This document shows, piece by piece, positions 55,120 to 63,818 of a DNA stretch of 64,000 nucleotides; position 1 is the stretch's first letter; every line of letters starts with the position of its first letter. The translations under genes were made by a program, and so were the position numbers. The DNA is taken from positions 61,198 through 125,197 of the forward strand of contig JBFLYW010000010.1 in NCBI GenBank assembly GCA_040756515.1. Direction: 5' to 3'. This stretch comes from DSXH01 sp020724325 (GTDB taxonomy: Bacteria > Bacteroidota > Ignavibacteria > Ignavibacteriales > Melioribacteraceae). The notes under the pieces are model-generated. The model was given only the letters and a program-made list of their open reading frames with translations, was not told the DNA's origin and ran no database searches.

Positions 55120-56688
55120 CTACTCTTTATAAAACATTCGAGGGAAAATTTTCAACAAATGAAAAGATGATTTAATTTTTTTCAGAATATTTTTATTGTA
55201 AAGCAAATTTAATAATCCTGTCATACCTAAATAAATTTTTTGGTTATAAGGATGCCACCAGATCTGTTTTTTTGCGAATGAAAGCAGATCGTTTACAATT
55301 ACTTTCGGCTGTGTCATTTCACTAAATCCTAATTTACCGTGTGTTCTGCCAATACCAGATTCTTTGAATCCGCCCCAGGGCGTCTCAGCTAATCCATGAC
55401 TCATAAGATGGTCATTAATCGTTACAACACCGGCGTTAATCTGTGAAGCTATTTTTTCTGCTTTCTTTCTATTTCTTGACCAGACTGATCCGGTTAATCC
55501 AAGGTAAGAATCATTAGCAAGATTTATAGCTTCCTCAATCTCATTGAATTTCATTACTCCAACAACAGGGCCAAAAGTTTCATCCTTCATAACAAGCATC
55601 TCGTGGTTCACATTAGTCAAAACGGTAGCAGGAATAAAGTTCTTCCCAAGGTTTTCCGGGAGTTTCGATTGTGCAAATAATTGAGCACCTTTATCTATAG
55701 CATCCTTTAGGTGAAGATTAACCGTTTCAACTTGTTTTGTAGTTGTCATGCATCCCATTTGTGAATTGAAATCACTGCCGATGTTAATGTATAGGTTCTC
55801 AATTTTGGATTTAAGAATTGTCATAAATTCGTTGTAGATATTTTCGTGGACGTAGATTCGTTCAATTCCTCCGCATGATTGCCCGGCATTCTGAAACCCA
55901 GCCCAAAGAGCACCCATTGCAGCACGGTAAGGGTCTGCATCGTCGCATACTATCATTGCATCATTTCCTCCCAATTCCAGACATACGGGCGTCAATGTTT
56001 CCGATGCTTTCTTCATTAAATATTTTCCTACCGATACAGAACCTGTAAAGAACAATTTATCAATTCCATTTTCTAATAAAATATCTCCGGCTATTTTACC
56101 AGGAAGATTAACAAAATTGAATACATTATCTGGTAGTCCGGCATATTCAATTGCTTTTTTTAATTCAAGCCCAACCATCTGGGTTTCTGTTGCAGTTTTT
56201 AAAATAACAGCATTTCCGGCAAGTAATGCCATTATAACCTCGGAAAAAGGAATGGCAAACGGGTAATTCCAGGGGGAGATAATTCCAACTACTCCATATG
56301 GAACAAGTAAGATTTTGCTGCGTTTGTAAATGAGAATAATATTTCCTGCACGGGTCTTTTGGGGTGATAAAAATTTTTTCGCATTGCTGCAATAATATGA
56401 AATTGCCATTGCCGCTGGAACTATTTCAGTTGAAATTGCTTCTACTAATGTTTTCCCATTATCTTTTGATATAGTTTCGGCAATCTCATTTACATTACTA
56501 ACCAGATAATCTCTAATTCTTTTTATAATTTTAGTACGTCTGGATAAAGGATATTTTGCCCATACTTTCTGTGATTCTCTTGCTTTTCTTATAATATCCG
56601 TTATTTCATATGGTTCAAATATTCTGGAGCTTCCTATTTCACTATTATTAGCAGGATTATAGCAAATTGTTTCTTTTTCAGTTTCCAT
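55120..56688 (-). CDS. NAD(P)-dependent aldehyde dehydrogenase
   Basis: 522 residues. Conserved PWNYPFAIPFSE (residues 139-150), Lys164 in AVILKTATE, FTGSVSVG, general base Glu238 in CLELGGNDA and catalytic Cys272 in FQNAGQSCGGIERIYV. TPWGGFKESGIGRTHGKLGFSEMTQPK is the usual end; a hydrophobic, basic tail of about 60 residues (LGMTGLLNLLYNKNILKKIK) follows and may tie the enzyme to the membrane, as in fatty-aldehyde dehydrogenases. The substrate is not determined. AGGAA precedes the ATG. Monocistronic. Confidence 0.88.
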   Translation of the reverse strand: METEKETICYNPANNSEIGSSRIFEPYEITDIIRKARESQKVWAKYPLSRRTKIIKRIRDYLVSNVNEIAETISKDNGKTLVEAISTEIVPAAMAISYYCSNAKKFLSPQKTRAGNIILIYKRSKILLVPYGVVGIISPWNYPFAIPFSEVIMALLAGNAVILKTATETQMVGLELKKAIEYAGLPDNVFNFVNLPGKIAGDILLENGIDKLFFTGSVSVGKYLMKKASETLTPVCLELGGNDAMIVCDDADPYRAAMGALWAGFQNAGQSCGGIERIYVHENIYNEFMTILKSKIENLYINIGSDFNSQMGCMTTTKQVETVNLHLKDAIDKGAQLFAQSKLPENLGKNFIPATVLTNVNHEMLVMKDETFGPVVGVMKFNEIEEAINLANDSYLGLTGSVWSRNRKKAEKIASQINAGVVTINDHLMSHGLAETPWGGFKESGIGRTHGKLGFSEMTQPKVIVNDLLSFAKKQIWWHPYNQKIYLGMTGLLNLLYNKNILKKIKSSFHLLKIFPRMFYKE

Positions 56689-56778
56689 TTCCTATTCTCT
56701 TTTGGTTAATTCCATTTACCGGTGTAATAAAATTATGAATTATTTTTTAATTTAGAATGAGATTAAAAAAGGATTAAT

Positions 56779-57204
56779 ATGACACAGCAAGATAAAAGCA
56801 ATTATTTCAAAGGACTTTTAATTCTAATAGGAAAGGACAAAAAAATCTCTGAAGTAGAAAGAACAAATCTAAAAAAATTAGCAGATGTATTGGGGTTTAA
56901 TAAAGAATTTTGCGACAATGCAATTGCAGAACTGTTTGAAAATGAATATATACTTGAAGTGCCGCCGGAATTTTCGAACCCTGAAATAGCTAAAGCGTTT
57001 ATTGAGGACGGAATAAGAATCGCATTTTCTGATAAAAAGCTTCACATATTCGAACTATATTGGTTGAAATATGTTGCAGAGAAAAATTCTCTTGGTAAAG
57101 AGTGGTCTATCCAGAAATTTAACAAGACTCAACAGGGTGAAGGTTTACTAAACAAATTTGAAATTGAAAATTATCTGGAATTAGCCAACAAAGAATTAAT
57201 CTAA
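56779..57204 (+). CDS. TerB-like small helical protein
   Basis: 141 residues, no signal peptide or membrane helix. LLILIGKDKKISEVERTNLKKLADVLGFNK and AFIEDGIRIAFSDKKLHIFELYWLKYVAEKNSL follow the two-repeat helical TerB/DjlA-N pattern, with acidic residues placed as in metal-binding TerB relatives. The role is unknown; tellurite resistance is not implied. AGG lies before the ATG. Divergent from aldehyde dehydrogenase (90-base gap). Confidence 0.6.
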   Translation: MTQQDKSNYFKGLLILIGKDKKISEVERTNLKKLADVLGFNKEFCDNAIAELFENEYILEVPPEFSNPEIAKAFIEDGIRIAFSDKKLHIFELYWLKYVAEKNSLGKEWSIQKFNKTQQGEGLLNKFEIENYLELANKELI

Positions 57205-57517
57205 TCTTTTTTATTCATCTTAGTTATCTAAAAAATTGGATTTGGAAACCCTGGATATAGTAAATAAAACATGAATTTGACTTAATTTACTCTGGAATGG
57301 AATTGATTTTTGACTTTGATTTGCTCCGCCAAAATAACGGCGGATAAATCCGCCAGTAAACGGCGGACAAGCGCTGATTAAAGCTGATTTACACAGATTT
57401 TAAAATTGAAAATTACTTTTGGGTCAGCCACAGCCAACGGCTTACTAGTCTGTTTTATATGTTAATTATGCATGCCAGCCAGAATTTTTCTAAACCTTAC
57501 ATCTTTTAGATTCTTGC
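57205..57517. other. Intergenic region before tRNA-Ser(CGA)
   Basis: No gene. It holds a degraded repeat with CTCCGCC, AACGGCGGATAAATCCGCC and AAACGGCGGACAAG (57330-57375), the same vocabulary as the interior of element A copy 2 and of the palindrome at 27265. Confidence 0.55.
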
Positions 57518-57605
57518 GGAAAGGGGGGGATTCGAACCCCCGGTCCGGCTAAAGCCCGACAACGGTTTTCGAGACCGCCGCATTCAACCACTCTGCCACC
57601 TTTCC
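57518..57605 (-). tRNA. tRNA-Ser (anticodon CGA)
   Basis: 88 bases on the minus strand with a long class II variable arm (TTGTCGGGCTTTAGCCGGACC region). Acceptor GGAAAGG/CCTTTCC, anticodon loop CTCGAAA between GCGGT and ACCGT, T-arm GGGGGTTCGAATCCCCC. It reads UCG. Confidence 0.95.
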
Positions 57606-57933
57606 GTTGGAAGACCTTCTTTTTTGTGCGAAAATTACAAAAGTAAAACCTGTAATCAAACCTGTAATAACTTTTTAGCTGCTTCTGATTAACCAATTTT
57701 AACATGATTAGTCTCTTTCGTTATCTATAACTTCCTGTTGTTTATCAGCATGCTCTACAAATCATGACCAAAGTATTTTATGCTAAGCTTAAACTCTCTT
57801 TAGAATAGAACAACTCTCTTCCTATTCCAACATTCGAAACCTTGAACTATAAAAATATTCCTAATTAATTCGACGCAAAACTGAAGATATTTTTTACTAT
57901 CAACAGTAATTAATATATTTGCAGTTGCATAAT
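57606..57933. other. Intergenic region between two divergent tRNA-Ser genes
   Basis: AT-rich, no gene supported. It holds the -7 box for the downstream tRNA. Confidence 0.5.
57914..57921 (+). promoter_or_regulatory. Probable -7 box of tRNA-Ser(GGA)
   Basis: TATATTTG fits TAnnTTTG and lies 12 bases before the mature tRNA end, a natural distance for a tRNA promoter. The -33 position has only TTTTT. Confidence 0.5.
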
Positions 57934-58020
57934 GGAGAGGTGCAGGAGTGGTTGATCTGGCTTCCCTGGAAAGGAAGTGTACCTGCAAGGGTACCGAGGG
58001 TTCGAATCCCTCTCTCTCCT
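57934..58020 (+). tRNA. tRNA-Ser (anticodon GGA)
   Basis: 87 bases. Acceptor GGAGAGG with TCTCTCC (one G-U pair), anticodon loop CTGGAAA between CTTCC and GGAAG, long variable arm (TGTACCTGCAAGGGTACC), and T-arm GAGGGTTCGAATCCCTC. It reads UCC/UCU. CCA is not encoded. Confidence 0.95.
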
Positions 58021-58045
58021 CAACTTTATCAAAACCGAGTTGCAA

Positions 58046-58525
58046 ATGATGTTTACCGAATTGCTTAAGAAAAGTAATTTGTTATATCGTAAACACTTCT
58101 ATTTCACTCTAATATTATATTTTATTATAACAATTTTTCTTAGAGCACAAGCAATAAAAGAAAATTGGACCCCGGTAAATAACAATTCTAATAAAATTTA
58201 CATCAATACTGTTGGTCTGGAAAATTTTAAGGAGGACGACATTTATGTCTGGGTCTTGGAAGAGCACAGACAACCTATTGTGATGGAAGGTATTGATGTT
58301 AAAATCTATAAAACAAAAACATATTTCCTGCTAAACAAACATCTTAGACGCTACAGTATTCTGCAGATAATATTTTATGACTCCAAAAATAACGTTATCA
58401 AAAGTTATAATTATGAAAGGAATAATGATAATCCGGATTTCAAGTACAGTTCGCCAATTCTTGAAGGTTCTGATGTGTCAGTTGTCCTTCTAAAATGTAT
58501 TGAGGTCATTGCATCAAAAAAATGA
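58046..58525 (+). CDS. Small secreted protein, possibly surface-adhesin E-like
   Basis: 159 residues. A hydrophobic N-terminal segment (HFYFTLILYFIITIFLRAQA) looks like a signal peptide. The mature part (NWTPVNNNSNKIYINTVGLENF..DIYVWVLEEHRQP and ILQIIFYDSKNNVIKSYNYE) fits the short W..I..N....YYID...I..D..VYVW pattern of the surface-adhesin E-like family, though the resemblance is modest. ATG 58046 (or 58049) is used; longer readings would begin inside the tRNA. No strong ribosome site. Confidence 0.45.
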   Translation: MMFTELLKKSNLLYRKHFYFTLILYFIITIFLRAQAIKENWTPVNNNSNKIYINTVGLENFKEDDIYVWVLEEHRQPIVMEGIDVKIYKTKTYFLLNKHLRRYSILQIIFYDSKNNVIKSYNYERNNDNPDFKYSSPILEGSDVSVVLLKCIEVIASKK

Positions 58526-58526
58526 T

Positions 58527-59252
58527 TCACTTCAATTGTTCGATTATATAATTTTTCCCGCCGAGTAGATTCATCTGCTTTATTATATCTTCTCTTCTTG
58601 ACAAAACGTATCTACCCGGTTTTGCCGGATTTCTTTTTTTAGGATTTGGCAGAATTGAAGCTATAGCTGCAGATTCAGTAACGGTCAATTTAATTGGACT
58701 CTTCATGTAATATATTCTTGAAGCAGAATGAGCTCCATAAATTCCTTTACCCATTTCTGCTACATTCAAATATGTTTCAATAATTCTCTTTTTACTCCAA
58801 AACAGTTCAATCAATAAAGTATAATATGCTTCAAATCCTTTACGGATTAAATTCCTTTCCGACCATAAAAAAAGATTTTTTGCTACCTGCATACTGATTG
58901 TGCTGGCTCCCCTTTTACGTTTCTTGTACGTGTTTTCTTTCATGGCTTTTTCAATCTGTTCAAAATCAAATCCGAAGTGGTCAAAAAACTTCTGATCCTC
59001 AGAAGCTATAACTGCAAGCGGCAAATAAACCGAAATATTTTCCACGCTAACCGGTTTATAATTTATATCACCATAACTCAAAATTGAGCTGAAAGGATTT
59101 TCGATGTTTTGATGAATGAAAGCAGTACTTGCCGGATTAATGAATCGAAAAAATAATATTGTAAACAGATTATAAAAGAAGAATATCAGAAGAATAAGTA
59201 ATAATGACTTTGCAGCTTTAATAATATTCTTGAACATTGATTTATTTTTCAC
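58527..59252 (-). CDS. mtgA: Monofunctional biosynthetic peptidoglycan transglycosylase
   Basis: 241 residues. One N-terminal helix, then a GT51 domain: catalytic Glu85 in VIASEDQKFFDHFGFD, RGASTISMQVAKNLFLW, RNLIRKGFEAYYTLLIELFWSKKRIIETYLNVAEMGKGIYG. It polymerises lipid II glycan strands. No transpeptidase domain, so MtgA rather than PBP1. Convergent with the small secreted gene (1-base gap). Confidence 0.94.
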   Translation of the reverse strand: MKNKSMFKNIIKAAKSLLLILLIFFFYNLFTILFFRFINPASTAFIHQNIENPFSSILSYGDINYKPVSVENISVYLPLAVIASEDQKFFDHFGFDFEQIEKAMKENTYKKRKRGASTISMQVAKNLFLWSERNLIRKGFEAYYTLLIELFWSKKRIIETYLNVAEMGKGIYGAHSASRIYYMKSPIKLTVTESAAIASILPNPKKRNPAKPGRYVLSRREDIIKQMNLLGGKNYIIEQLK

Positions 59253-59413
59253 AAGTAAGAAATAGGTTATAGATAATATAAAATTCCTATTCCAAAATTG
59301 GAATTAGAATTTCTTTTCTCAAAATTAAACTTATTCAGCCAACTAAATGTTGTGAAATGTAAGATAATTAAATAATTTTAGGACAATTAATCACATTTAA
59401 TATGGAGTTACAT

Positions 59414-59908
59414 ATGATATCTGAAAAAATGGAAAAAGCATTAAATGATCAGATTAATGCTGAGCTGTTTTCTTCATACTTATATTTATCTATGGCTGCT
59501 TATTTTGAAGCAGAAAACTGGACTGGCTTTGCTAATTGGATGAAGATACAATCCAATGAAGAATATGAACACGCTATGAAATTCTTCCATTATCTTAAAG
59601 AAGTAAGTGGAAGAGTTACTTTGGCTGCGTTAGAAAAACCAAAAACAGAGTGGAATTTTCCTCTAGAAGCATTTGAAGATGCTCATAAACATGAAGTCTA
59701 CATTACTAAAAGAATTAATGACCTTGTAGAATTAGCCCAGTTAGAAAAAGATTATGCTACCAACAACTTTTTACAATGGTTTGTTAATGAACAGATAGAA
59801 GAAGTTGCTTCTGTTGCTCAAATAATTAATAAATTTAGGATAGTTGGGGACAATAAAGTTGCTCTCTACATGCTTAATAATGAATTGGGAAGCAGAACTG
59901 GTTCTTAA
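59414..59908 (+). CDS. ftnA: Bacterial non-haem ferritin
   Basis: 164 residues. All ferroxidase ligands are at E. coli FtnA positions: Glu17, Glu50, His53, Glu94, Gln127, Glu130. It stores iron as ferric mineral in a 24-mer shell. ATG 59414 is chosen because GGAG lies 7 bases upstream; an ATG at 59402 overlaps this site. Monocistronic, divergent from mtgA. No Fur box was recognised by eye. Confidence 0.95.
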   Translation: MISEKMEKALNDQINAELFSSYLYLSMAAYFEAENWTGFANWMKIQSNEEYEHAMKFFHYLKEVSGRVTLAALEKPKTEWNFPLEAFEDAHKHEVYITKRINDLVELAQLEKDYATNNFLQWFVNEQIEEVASVAQIINKFRIVGDNKVALYMLNNELGSRTGS

Positions 59909-60059
59909 AGGATCATAATAAAGGTGGATGACTCAAAAGAAATCTTTCATATAAATAATCATTGTAAAATCTGTTTTAGCCAGTGCTGCAAGACGTTTGC
60001 TGGAGTGTAATTTAAGTGTTACAAAAAAAATCGACTTTTAAGACGTCCGCTTTTTAGTA

Positions 60060-60265
60060 ACCTCCGAAAAATATCCTTTGTCATTCCGATCCCGTCGGTG
60101 AAGGATTGGGAGAGTGGAACCTGAACCTTGAAGGTCAACGAATACTTTTTATATCCTGATGACCTTCAAGGTTGTTGAGTTTCTTAGTCACTTCGTTCCT
60201 TTTGAAATGACTCTTCTCAGTCACTTCGGTTCTACGGGATGGCATTTCTAAATTTTTCAGAAGTA
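60060..60265. repeat. Dispersed repeat B, copy 3
   Basis: AACCTTGAAGGTCA (60124-60137) and TGACCTTCAAGGTT (60160-60173) form a perfect 14-bp stem. GATTGGGAGAGTGGAACCTG before it matches GATCGGGAGAGTCGAACCTA of copy 1. The loop sequence differs from copies 1 and 2 while the stem is kept. Confidence 0.85.
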
Positions 60266-60315
60266 TATTTTACATATTCAACTAAAGAACATTTTTCATT
60301 ATTGTATTTTTTTTT

Positions 60316-60323
60316 TACATTTG
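60316..60323 (+). promoter_or_regulatory. Possible -7 box of rpmB
   Basis: TACATTTG fits TAnnTTTG, 31 bases before the rpmB ATG, preceded by a T-rich stretch where a -33 box would be. Confidence 0.45.
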
Positions 60324-60354
60324 GCATTCAAAATTTGGAAATAAAGAGGAAATA

Positions 60355-60594
60355 ATGGCTCGTAAATGTCAAGTTACCGGTGTTGGTCCTGTAAGTGGTC
60401 ACAGCATTTCCCATGCTCATAATAAAAGTAAGAGAAGATTTTTACCAAATCTCCAGAAAAAAAGAATTTGGGTTAAAGAGTTGAATAAATTTGTGACAGT
60501 AAGAGTATCCGCCAGCGCTTTAAGAACTATTGCAAAAAATGGTACTTCTCAAATTGCCAAACTTGTAAAAGAGAAAAAAATAAAAGTTAGATAA
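60355..60594 (+). CDS. rpmB: 50S ribosomal protein L28
   Basis: 79 residues. ARKCQVTGVGPVSGHSISHAHNKSKRRFLPNLQKKRIWV is the full L28 signature; no zinc-ribbon cysteines in the C+ arrangement (only one Cys), so this is a C-minus type. AGAGGA precedes the ATG. Ends in a strong terminator formed by element A copy 3. rpmG is not adjacent. Confidence 0.97.
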   Translation: MARKCQVTGVGPVSGHSISHAHNKSKRRFLPNLQKKRIWVKELNKFVTVRVSASALRTIAKNGTSQIAKLVKEKKIKVR

Positions 60595-60604
60595 AATTAA
60601 CTGT

Positions 60605-60692
60605 GGCTGTTTCAAAAGTATTTCTTTCATCTTTTATAGCACGCAGATAGCGTTGATTTATTTGATAAACTACTTTTGAGACAGCCGCTTTT
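60605..60692 (+). repeat. Palindromic element A, copy 3, acting as rpmB terminator
   Basis: Arms GGCTGTTTCAAAAGTA (60605-60620) and TACTTTTGAGACAGCC (60671-60686) pair over 16 bases with one mismatch-type G-T pair, followed by GCTTTTTTATTT. The arm sequence is the same family as 37200-37349. The run of T makes it a likely intrinsic terminator. Confidence 0.88.
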
Positions 60693-60767
60693 TTATTTCT
60701 ATCACGTTTGATTTTCTTAATTCACCAACCTTATTTTTGCCCAATTACTTTAACAACCGGGAATAAA

Positions 60768-62168
60768 ATGAAAAATAAATTATTTGCTGTTTCTTTATTT
60801 TTTCTTTCACTAATAATAACATTTATTGGTATTCCTGCTCAAAGCTTGCAAAAACAACAACTTTCAAATTATAAAAATATTGCTGATTCTTTAATTGGAC
60901 GATCATTAATTGAACAAAAGGGTTATGAATGGTTGAAAGAACTTTGCGAAATTGGTCCAAGATTAAGCGGTTCTGAAAATTCCTTAAATGCAATTAACTG
61001 GGCAAAAAACAAAATGGAAAGTATTGGGTTAGATTCCGTTTGGCTTCAACCAGTTATGGTTCCAAGATGGGTTAGAAATGATGTAGAAACAGCAAGAATT
61101 TCCTATTCAAAAAGATATAAAGGAAGAAATCTGAATATTGCTTCCTTTGGTGGAAGTATTGCAACAAATCCAACGGGAATTACTGCGGAGGTTGTTGAAG
61201 TAAAATCTTTTGATGAACTCAGTTTTCTTCGTGAAAAAGTAAAAGGCAAAATTGTATTTTTTAACAGACCATTTGATAATAGATTAGTAAATACTTTTGA
61301 AGCATATGGAAAAGCTGTAAATCAAAGAACAAACGGTGCAATAGAAGCCGCGAAATATGGCGCTGCTGCTTCTATAGTAAGATCAGTTACATCTAAAAAG
61401 GACTTTGTACCGCACACTGGTGTTATGTATTATGATGAATCACTCCCTAAAATACCACATGCAGCCATAAGTGTTCTAGATGCTGATTTTTTAAGCAATG
61501 CGATTAAAGAAGAACCATCATTAAAAATTACACTATCTATGAATTGCGAAAATTTGACTGATGTTCTTTCCTATAATGTTATTGGCGAAATAAAAGGAAG
61601 TCAATACCCGGATGAAGTAATTATTGTAGGCGGACATTTCGATAGCTGGGATAAGGGATGCGGTGCGCATGACGACGGTGCACCATGTCTTCAAACTATG
61701 GAAATACTCGATTTATTAAAACGGTTAGACCTAAAACCAAAACGCACTATACGATGCGTTCTTTTTATTAACGAAGAAAATGGTTTGCGTGGTGCTATCG
61801 AATATGGCAAATACGCAGATACATCCAAAATAAAACATTACGCTGCAATTGAAGCAGATAGAGGCGCTTTCACTCCAAGAGGATTTTATGTTACTTCAGA
61901 TTCTACTACAATACAAAAATTACAAGAATGGCTTCCAATATTAAACAAAGCTTATATAGAATGGATTAGACCCGGCGGAAGCGGCGGAGATATTGCCCAA
62001 ATTAAAAATGCCAAAGCTCTTTTTGGATTTGTGACTGATGATCAGCGGTATATGGACCTTCATCATTCTGCTAATGACGTTTTTGAATCCGTTCATCCCA
62101 GAGAAATGCAGCTTGGAACAGCTGCTATGGCAATTCTGACTTTCCTTTTAAGTGAAATTGGTTTATAA
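60768..62168 (+). CDS. Secreted M28-family zinc aminopeptidase/carboxypeptidase-like
   Basis: 466 residues. Signal peptide (LFAVSLFFLSLIITFIGIPAQ). A PA-like insert is followed by the M28 core: GGHFDSW with the first His ligand, GAHDDGAP with the bridging Asp, FINEENG with catalytic and ligand Glu, AAIEADRGAF with an Asp ligand and DLHHSANDVFE with the last His. All metal ligands are present, so an active exopeptidase is likely, resembling carboxypeptidase Q-type members. ATG 60768 has GGGA upstream; an earlier in-frame start would place extra residues before the signal peptide. Confidence 0.9.
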   Translation: MKNKLFAVSLFFLSLIITFIGIPAQSLQKQQLSNYKNIADSLIGRSLIEQKGYEWLKELCEIGPRLSGSENSLNAINWAKNKMESIGLDSVWLQPVMVPRWVRNDVETARISYSKRYKGRNLNIASFGGSIATNPTGITAEVVEVKSFDELSFLREKVKGKIVFFNRPFDNRLVNTFEAYGKAVNQRTNGAIEAAKYGAAASIVRSVTSKKDFVPHTGVMYYDESLPKIPHAAISVLDADFLSNAIKEEPSLKITLSMNCENLTDVLSYNVIGEIKGSQYPDEVIIVGGHFDSWDKGCGAHDDGAPCLQTMEILDLLKRLDLKPKRTIRCVLFINEENGLRGAIEYGKYADTSKIKHYAAIEADRGAFTPRGFYVTSDSTTIQKLQEWLPILNKAYIEWIRPGGSGGDIAQIKNAKALFGFVTDDQRYMDLHHSANDVFESVHPREMQLGTAAMAILTFLLSEIGL

Positions 62169-62171
62169 AAT

Positions 62172-62202
62172 CAGAGCCCGATAATTTACTTATCGGACTC
62201 TG
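62172..62202. terminator. Bidirectional terminator between M28 peptidase and DUF6600 genes
   Basis: Stem CAGAGCCCGATAA (62172-62184) with TTATCGGACTCTG (62190-62202), one C-A mismatch, loop TTTAC. T-rich DNA follows on the plus strand (AATAAAATTTTAT) and, on the other strand, A/T-rich sequence. Confidence 0.8.
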
Positions 62203-62211
62203 AATAAAATT

Positions 62212-63480
62212 TTATCTTTTTCTTTCAACGTTTCTTTCTTCAGATTTTCTTTCTCTGCTGGAAGAATTTTGCATTGAACCTTCCTTGGAACGGGCTGGTG
62301 TTTCATCTCTATAACTTCTGGATTCCGATCCTCTATTATTTTCACGTCTCGCGCTTGATTCAGGATTTTTTCTTACCTCTTCTCTTTTCGGAAACATTTC
62401 AGTACTTTTTTCTTTTCTCTCTCCATAATTTCTTTTTTCGATCCTTGGTTCTTCAACTCTATAATTAGACTCATCTCTCCCAGAACTATTTTTTCTTTCA
62501 TCCATAATATCATTTCTTGAATAATCATTCCTATTCCTATTTCTATTCTCACTTTCAATTGGTCTGTTGTTTTTTTCAATTACTCTATTGTTTCGATCAT
62601 TATTGCGGTCTGTAGTATTCTCTCTATCCTTCGATGCTCTATTATTTATTACAATTCTTTCTGTATCTAACGAACTTTTTCTATCAGCCCTTTTTACTTC
62701 AAAATTTTTGGCATCGCGCAAATTTTCAATTTCTCTTTCATCTGGTCTGAATGAATATAATCTATCATTATTTGATTTACGCGAACGATTATATTTCTCT
62801 AAATCTCTGACTTCGGAAATATTCCTTTCAGCAATTCTATAACCGGCTCTTCTCTCAATATAAGACCTGTCAATTCCACCGTTAACTATTCTGTCTCTAT
62901 CAGAATAGTAGTTATTTCTATACTTAGTTCTCGAAAATATTTTATAATTTCTGCTATAATCGATTATATAATAATTCAATCTATTATGATGAAAATGTCT
63001 GTATGTAACAAAGTTCCAGTAGGAATGATGAGAACTCCAGTTAAGGGAGAAATAGATTCCAAAACCAATTCTGAAGTGCGCATAAGGAGGTAATGGCGCC
63101 CATCCTATATAATCGTTATCGTATCTCCATTCTACCCAGGCTGGTCCCCAAACGTTATCTGGAATCCAGATCCATCCGTAATAATCGTCATAGTACCATC
63201 TTCCATAATGGTAAGTTGCCCATCCGAATGGTTCATATGAATCCCAATACCAACCGTATTTTGTCCAGTTCCAACGACCAATAGAATAAGGACGCCAGTG
63301 TGCATGAACTGAATTAGGACGCCACACAATTAATCCACCATCTATTTCCAGCCACTCTCCGTACGGACTCAAAGATGAATAAAACATACCAATTGAAAAT
63401 GAACCGGAACTTGGCTTTGCTTCAAATTGTGCTGCAGTAACAAGAAACAAGACTATTAATAAAGATATTAGCTTTTTCAT
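62212..63480 (-). CDS. DUF6600-type exported protein with long charged tail
   Basis: 422 residues. Signal peptide to AAQFEA, then the aromatic DUF6600 repeat region (FYSSLSPYGEWLEIDGG, WNWTKYGWYWDSYEPFGWATYHYGRWYYD, GWIWIPDNVWGPAWVEWRYD, YIGWAPLPP; residues about 30-140). From about residue 190 the rest is a disordered Arg/Asn/Glu/Ser-rich region. Such proteins are found in FCB and related bacteria; the role is unknown, possibly a surface or cell-wall-associated factor. GAGG precedes the ATG. Confidence 0.8.
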   Translation of the reverse strand: MKKLISLLIVLFLVTAAQFEAKPSSGSFSIGMFYSSLSPYGEWLEIDGGLIVWRPNSVHAHWRPYSIGRWNWTKYGWYWDSYEPFGWATYHYGRWYYDDYYGWIWIPDNVWGPAWVEWRYDNDYIGWAPLPPYAHFRIGFGIYFSLNWSSHHSYWNFVTYRHFHHNRLNYYIIDYSRNYKIFSRTKYRNNYYSDRDRIVNGGIDRSYIERRAGYRIAERNISEVRDLEKYNRSRKSNNDRLYSFRPDEREIENLRDAKNFEVKRADRKSSLDTERIVINNRASKDRENTTDRNNDRNNRVIEKNNRPIESENRNRNRNDYSRNDIMDERKNSSGRDESNYRVEEPRIEKRNYGERKEKSTEMFPKREEVRKNPESSARRENNRGSESRSYRDETPARSKEGSMQNSSSRERKSEERNVERKR

Positions 63481-63818
63481 AACTCACCTCACTTTAACGT
63501 TCAGTCATGAAAAATCAACTAATGTGCCATACCATTACTGAGTTTTTAATTCAATTAGAAATGAAACAAAATAATGATGTTCAATCTTGGATACACTTTA
63601 TTATAGAATTAAGTACAGTTCTGATGCATCAATTCAACCATTATCTAATCAAACGAAATAGAAAATTGGAGACTTATAATGTCGTAAGCATCAGAGAAAT
63701 GAGTAAAAAGAAAAAGAAGCCTAATCAATTGTTGATAATTCCATAAAAAATAGATTAGATAAAAAAACTTGCGCAGAAAAACTACATTTATATTATTCTT
63801 AAGACAAAGGTTGTACTC
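63481..63818. other. Intergenic region after DUF6600 start
   Basis: AT-rich. A 79-codon plus frame at 63507-63746 has no ribosome site and a composition (Asn, Lys, His) typical of chance frames; it is not called. Confidence 0.45.

Larger units (their letters stand above)
59926..60354. other. Intergenic region between ferritin and rpmB
   Basis: No gene. A degraded element A lies at about 59930-60050 (GACTCAAAAGAAA ... TTTTAAGACGTCCGCTTTTT), perhaps ending the ferritin transcript, followed by repeat B copy 3 and the rpmB promoter region. Confidence 0.6.

Noticed and set aside
57490..57705. Open frame across tRNA-Ser(CGA)
   Set aside because: Its conserved-looking residues (GVRIPPF type) are the translation of the tRNA itself; this is a well-known false ORF.
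57800..58045. Minus-strand open frame across tRNA-Ser(GGA)
   Set aside because: Also a tRNA-derived false frame (REGFEPS motif); no ribosome site.
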